Source of the DNA: Mansonella perstans
Lineage: Eukaryota > Nematoda > Chromadorea > Rhabditida > Onchocercidae
Direction: 5' to 3'
DNA: 34,293 nt
Assembly: GCA_037074765.1 (NCBI GenBank)
Contig: JBAMDO010000358.1
Location: 1-34,293, forward strand
In this document: positions 31,005 to 34,293 of the stretch, in pieces
Numbering within the stretch: position 1 is the first letter of the stretch
Layout: each line of letters starts with the position of its first letter
Position numbers and translations under genes: made by a program
The notes under the pieces: generated by a model
The model's input: only the letters and a program-made list of their open reading frames with translations
Database searches by the model: none
Told to the model about the DNA's origin: nothing

Positions 31005-33589
31005 CTGCAAAAATATTTGCAACAATTTTCTTCAAAAGATATTTTTTTTTTTTAGTAGTAATTGATACCCTTATAAAAAAGTAACATTTCAGAATACGGT
31101 AGTTTTTGATCAATTTGAACCAAAATAATAATTCATCACTTAATGTCACACAATATGGAATTATTAATTTATCATCAATGATATATAGAAGTTGATAAAA
31201 ATTACAATTTTTTTTTTGATGAGACATATACAGTAGCTAAAATTAATGTTTTGTTATACAATTTAAAACTTATAAAAAGTAATTATAATTAAAAATTTTT
31301 AAATTTCAAAAAAAACTTAAAGAAAAAAATAAATAATTAAGCAGTAATCACAAAAAATTTAAATAAATTAACAAAATTATATTTTTATTGAAGAAAAAAA
31401 TGAAAAAGGAAAGATACTCCTTAAAAAATGAGTGATATAAATGAATGAAACTTTGATATGCAATAAACAGAGGTCTTAAAATATTAAAACTAATAAATGA
31501 GTTGAAATGAATAATAATACAAATACACACACACACACACACACACACAAAAGTATTGGCAGTTTGAGAGGATAGGCTAAAACAGAACTAAGCATAAATA
31601 TATATGGACAGATGCTTAATACATTCTCAACCAGTGCTTTGTGGGCCTCTAAGCTAAAGCCTTTGATTGTCCGGCCCGCCCTCCGTCACCATGCTGGTGA
31701 GGATATTTGCGTTCTTGCCCCATTTTAATGGACGGTAAATTAGTTTACATCTATTACTTTGTCTTAATCACAATTATCTTATGATAATCATTGAATTTAA
31801 AAAAAAAAAAAGCGAAAATTAATTTGCATCTAATTGCAAGTAAAATTTCATAAGTTAGAATTCATAAAATTTATAAATTATTTTCAATTCAACAGATTTA
31901 AATTTCAATATCGTAAAATAATGTCAAGGTTTATTTATCAAAAAACAAGACCAAGCAAATTTTCCAAATTTTGTTTCCGCTTAAATTAGGTCCTAATTTT
32001 TGTTTTTTGTTTCTTTTTTTTTTTTTTTTTTTGAATTGTCAACTGTGGGAAGTTTTGTCGTTTTATTCGTTCTATTTGAAACTGATGAAATTAGTTTCAA
32101 TGAACAAATGAACAAAATTGAAGATTGCTGCTCTTCCGTTGTTGAATAAAAATTTTTTTGATTGAATTTTCAAATTTTTCGCATTTTCAATTCATCTAAA
32201 ATGGGCTTGTTGAAATTTGAATACATGCTAAATGAATATCGTTTTTTTTTCATTAATTAATGATTAATTTTAAATGTTTGTCATATAAGATGTAACACAA
32301 AGTTTTCTTCCTTAAAAACTTAAAACTTTTTTAAATAATTTTATGTAAAATTTTCCGATTAATAACAATTGAAAAAATTTTCAACGTGTAAAATAAATGG
32401 TAAAAAAAAACAAAAAATAAAAAGTGCTGTTTAGAAGCAAAAAATTGACTTTATAATAAAAATGGATTTATTTTTTTTTTTGTTTTTTAAACAAGCCCAA
32501 AAATATTAAATACCGGCAAGTCTCCAAAAAAGAAAATTTTGGACGGAATGCAGATCAAATTTTCAATTTTTTCAGATCACATTTTCAAGTTTTTCAGATC
32601 AAATTTTCAATTTCATAATTTTGTTGTACTTTTCGTCTTTTTCTCATCCTTTCTTTTTCTTATGTCAAACAAAATATTTAATAATGTCTAATTTTTGTTT
32701 TGTGTTTTCTTTTTTTAATTTGAAATATTTCACAGTAATTCGTGAAAATAATGTACACATTTTAAGTCTAATAGTTTAATAGTTTAAAATTTGATCGTTT
32801 AAAGTACACAGTTTAATCAACGTAAGTGCCATTTTATATTGATAGTGTTTTGAAGTTTTTAATTAATTAATTTATTGGATAAACGAAAAACAATGTTCTG
32901 TTGACTTTCATTTTCTTTTCGCTATTTTTTTTCGTTTGGAGAAAATGATAATAAACAAAATATTTATTAAAAGAAAAAAAATGAAAATTTTACGATGCAA
33001 ATTTGATTACTTTCTTCTGTCACCAACATTCATGCTTGCTGTATACTTCTTCAGCACTGCGATAACATCAAATAATAATTTAGTAAAATAGAATGAAAAA
33101 AAAAAAAAATCTGCAAAGGACATTCAATAAATTAATCGCCAAAACTGTTTTAAATCATTGCTTTCTAAAACTGTTACCTTAATTGGTCGTTTTTAAGCAT
33201 TTTAAACTTGAAATGCTGCTTTGATTTTCTGGAAGTGACACAAAAAATGAAAATTTTTAGTTTATCAGTGTATATTGCTATTGGCGAAGCTAAATTGTAA
33301 TGGAAAGCAAGAATTTTATTTTTTTAAAATAGTTGAGTGAAAATTTTGAAATGGGTTAATAACTTTGAAGTATGCTTGGTGAATAAAATTAAAAATTCAA
33401 ATTTTAAAGTAATGTAAAATTTTTATTCCGCTTCATCTATATGAGTTTAATGGATTACAGACTTCAATTCGATCCATTTTATCATTTATTTTTTCGTTTT
33501 TATTTTATCATTAATATGTTAATTACTTCTTGTGGTACTTACTGGTGGTCACTCCTGTTTTCATTCGGCAAACTTTTGAGCTTGCTCAT
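30862..33589 (-). CDS. unrecognised small multi-exon gene, tentative 148-residue model
   Basis: Minus-strand exons 33589-33543, 33228-33178, 33056-33028, 32081-32044, 31236-31098 and 31004-30862 join in phase to 447 nt (148 residues plus TGA). The first (MSKLKSLPNENRSDH, with a perfect GTAAGT donor) and last two exons (LIIPYCVTLSDELLFWFKLI and YVKIYENKKKIVEIYYFQKE, ending EIDEKVWPELVKRLAAVV) look clearly coding. The two middle exons are weak: a GTGACA donor at 33023 is an alternative to the GTTGGT one used, and the 38-nt exon is supported only by phase. No signal peptide, membrane segment or named domain is visible. The gene lies on the same strand as, and just upstream of, mbr-1. Confidence 0.5.
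31098..31236 (-). CDS. penultimate exon of the unrecognised gene
   Basis: From an AATTTTAG acceptor the frame reads LLYMSHQKKNCNFYQLLYII and then DDKLIIPYCVTLSDELLFWF to a CTACC|GTATTC donor. Met at 31227 could be the true start if the upstream exons belong elsewhere. Confidence 0.55.
31525..31549. repeat. AC microsatellite
   Basis: About 12 AC units in an intron of the unrecognised minus-strand gene. Confidence 0.92.
31615..31740. mobile_element. GC-rich island, possible hAT-type transposon remnant
   Basis: About 120 bp of much higher G+C in an AT-rich intron. ATTCTCAACCAGTGCTTTGT followed by GGGCCTCTAAGC recalls the ends of non-autonomous hAT elements (the usual look is TTCTCAACC..GG.TCCGTGG). 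It also contains GTCCGGCCCGCCCTCCGTC and a near-palindrome CACCATGCTGGTG. No matching opposite terminus or target duplication was found, so the assignment is weak. Confidence 0.25.
32044..32081 (-). CDS. possible exon 4 of the unrecognised gene
   Basis: A TTTCATCAG acceptor and a CCACA|GTTGAC donor bound 38 nt reading SNRTNKTTKLPT in the phase needed. It is supported by phase only. Confidence 0.22.
33028..33056 (-). CDS. exon 3 of the unrecognised gene (end uncertain)
   Basis: From a GTTATCGCAG acceptor the frame continues AEEVYSKHE. Possible donors are GTTGGT (end 33028) and GTGACA (end 33024); a TGA follows soon, so one of them must be used if the model is right. Another frame, LKKYTASMNVGDRR with a GTAATC donor, is open but does not fit exon 2. 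Confidence 0.4.
33178..33228 (-). CDS. exon 2 of the unrecognised gene
   Basis: A GTCACTTCCAG acceptor and a TTAAG|GTAACA donor bound 51 nt reading KSKQHFKFKMLKNDQL. Only this frame is open, and it matches the phase of exon 1. Confidence 0.55.
33543..33589 (-). CDS. exon 1 of the unrecognised gene
   Basis: The ATG at 33589-33587 opens MSKLKSLPNENRSDH and the exon ends at a CCACCA|GTAAGT donor, an ideal splice site. The frame is open further upstream in AT-rich, Lys/Asn-rich sequence, so the start is a best guess. The phase (2 nt) joins exon 2 to give Gln16. Confidence 0.6.
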
Positions 33590-34293
33590 TTTAACAATTT
33601 TTTTGGATTCAGAATGATTTGAAGTGTGATTTTTTTTCTTGATTTCAAAAGACAAAATGTAAAATGATAAAATGCCAAAAATAGTTAATTTTTGGTATGG
33701 CGTAGTTCTATTATAAATGCCATATTTCATGCAATTAAAATCATCAAATTCAAAACTGTATAAAATATATGAAACATGTTTAAATATTTGCATCAATTCA
33801 AAATTTTGCAAATTCAGTTTTATAATTTCATCACTTTCATTTTCATAATTATTTATTATTTGTTTGAAGTGAATTGTTAAAATTTCAAAGTATATTTCAA
33901 ATTTTTCTCGGGAAAATTTTAGCAGATTGCAAAGATTTCAGCTAAATTAGCAACATTGAAAATATTTGCCGTATCAAATTGAATTGCTAACATTTAAAGT
34001 ATTACGAAACAAATTGGACTGTAGAGGCATTGTAAAGCAAACGACAGAAAAAGACTAAATTTTTACCATTAAAATTAATTAGACGAAGGATGACATTAAT
34101 TTAATAGCGCTTTCATTTTAAAATTTCATATAATTTAACATATATTAAATTTTATCCTGAAACATTTCGGGGACAAAAAAAAAAAATTACATGGATTAGT
34201 TTCACTTGTTGATTGATATTATATGATTTAAGATGCACTAGGATCACCCCAGTAGTATTGTTTGTTGTTCTTGCTTGTTGTTGTTATTTGTTG
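33590..34293. other. AT-rich flank, nothing recognised
   Basis: This is the 5' side of the unrecognised minus-strand gene. It would hold its promoter, but I see no splice-site pair, repeat or gene. The window ends in a TTGTTG-rich stretch. Confidence 0.5.

Overview
The window looks like nuclear DNA from an AT-rich nematode, possibly a spirurid or filarial worm. Reasons: roughly 70% or more A+T, long poly(A)/poly(T) runs and microsatellites, introns of about 40 nt to 12.6 kb ending in TTTCAG/TTGCAG-type acceptors, and an intron-rich gene that closely matches the nematode MBR-1 / insect Mblk-1 (E93) / vertebrate LCOR family. There are no bacterial-style operons, CRISPR arrays or rRNA genes, and I found no tRNA.

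Left part (1-6000, plus strand): a decayed region. Its core (about 1995-4563) is a haspin-type protein kinase copy, read block by block from the end of the N-lobe linker to the C-terminal helices. The VAIK-type lysine, the helix-C glutamate, the Mg-binding asparagine of the catalytic loop and the aspartate of the DYT (DFG-equivalent) motif are all replaced, and there are in-frame stops and at least one frameshift. I call it a haspin-like pseudogene or pseudokinase. Short exon-like pieces lie before (254-391, 1285-1350, 1704-1752) and after it (4783-5313, 5623-5870); I could not identify them.

Middle (about 9.6-30.2 kb, minus strand): one large gene. Twelve exons join in perfect phase into a 633-residue protein. 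It has an LCOR-type N-terminal cysteine module, a PLDLS motif (CtBP-binding consensus) and two Pipsqueak-type helix-turn-helix DNA-binding domains. I assign it as mbr-1 / E93 / LCOR-like. Its first exon (31 residues) is separated from the rest by a 12.6-kb intron that holds nearly all the large repeats of the window: a 350-bp GTA array, a TG array, a degenerate tandem array around ATTCCTAAGAA, and several more complex patches that could be regulatory.

Right part (30.8-33.6 kb, minus strand): an unrecognised small multi-exon gene. A clear terminal exon with a poly(A) signal and a clear first exon with a GTAAGT donor bracket a tentative 148-residue model. A GC-richer island at about 31.62-31.74 kb may be a remnant of a DNA transposon. 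The rest (6-9.6 kb, most introns and 33.6-34.3 kb) is low-complexity AT-rich sequence in which I see no gene.
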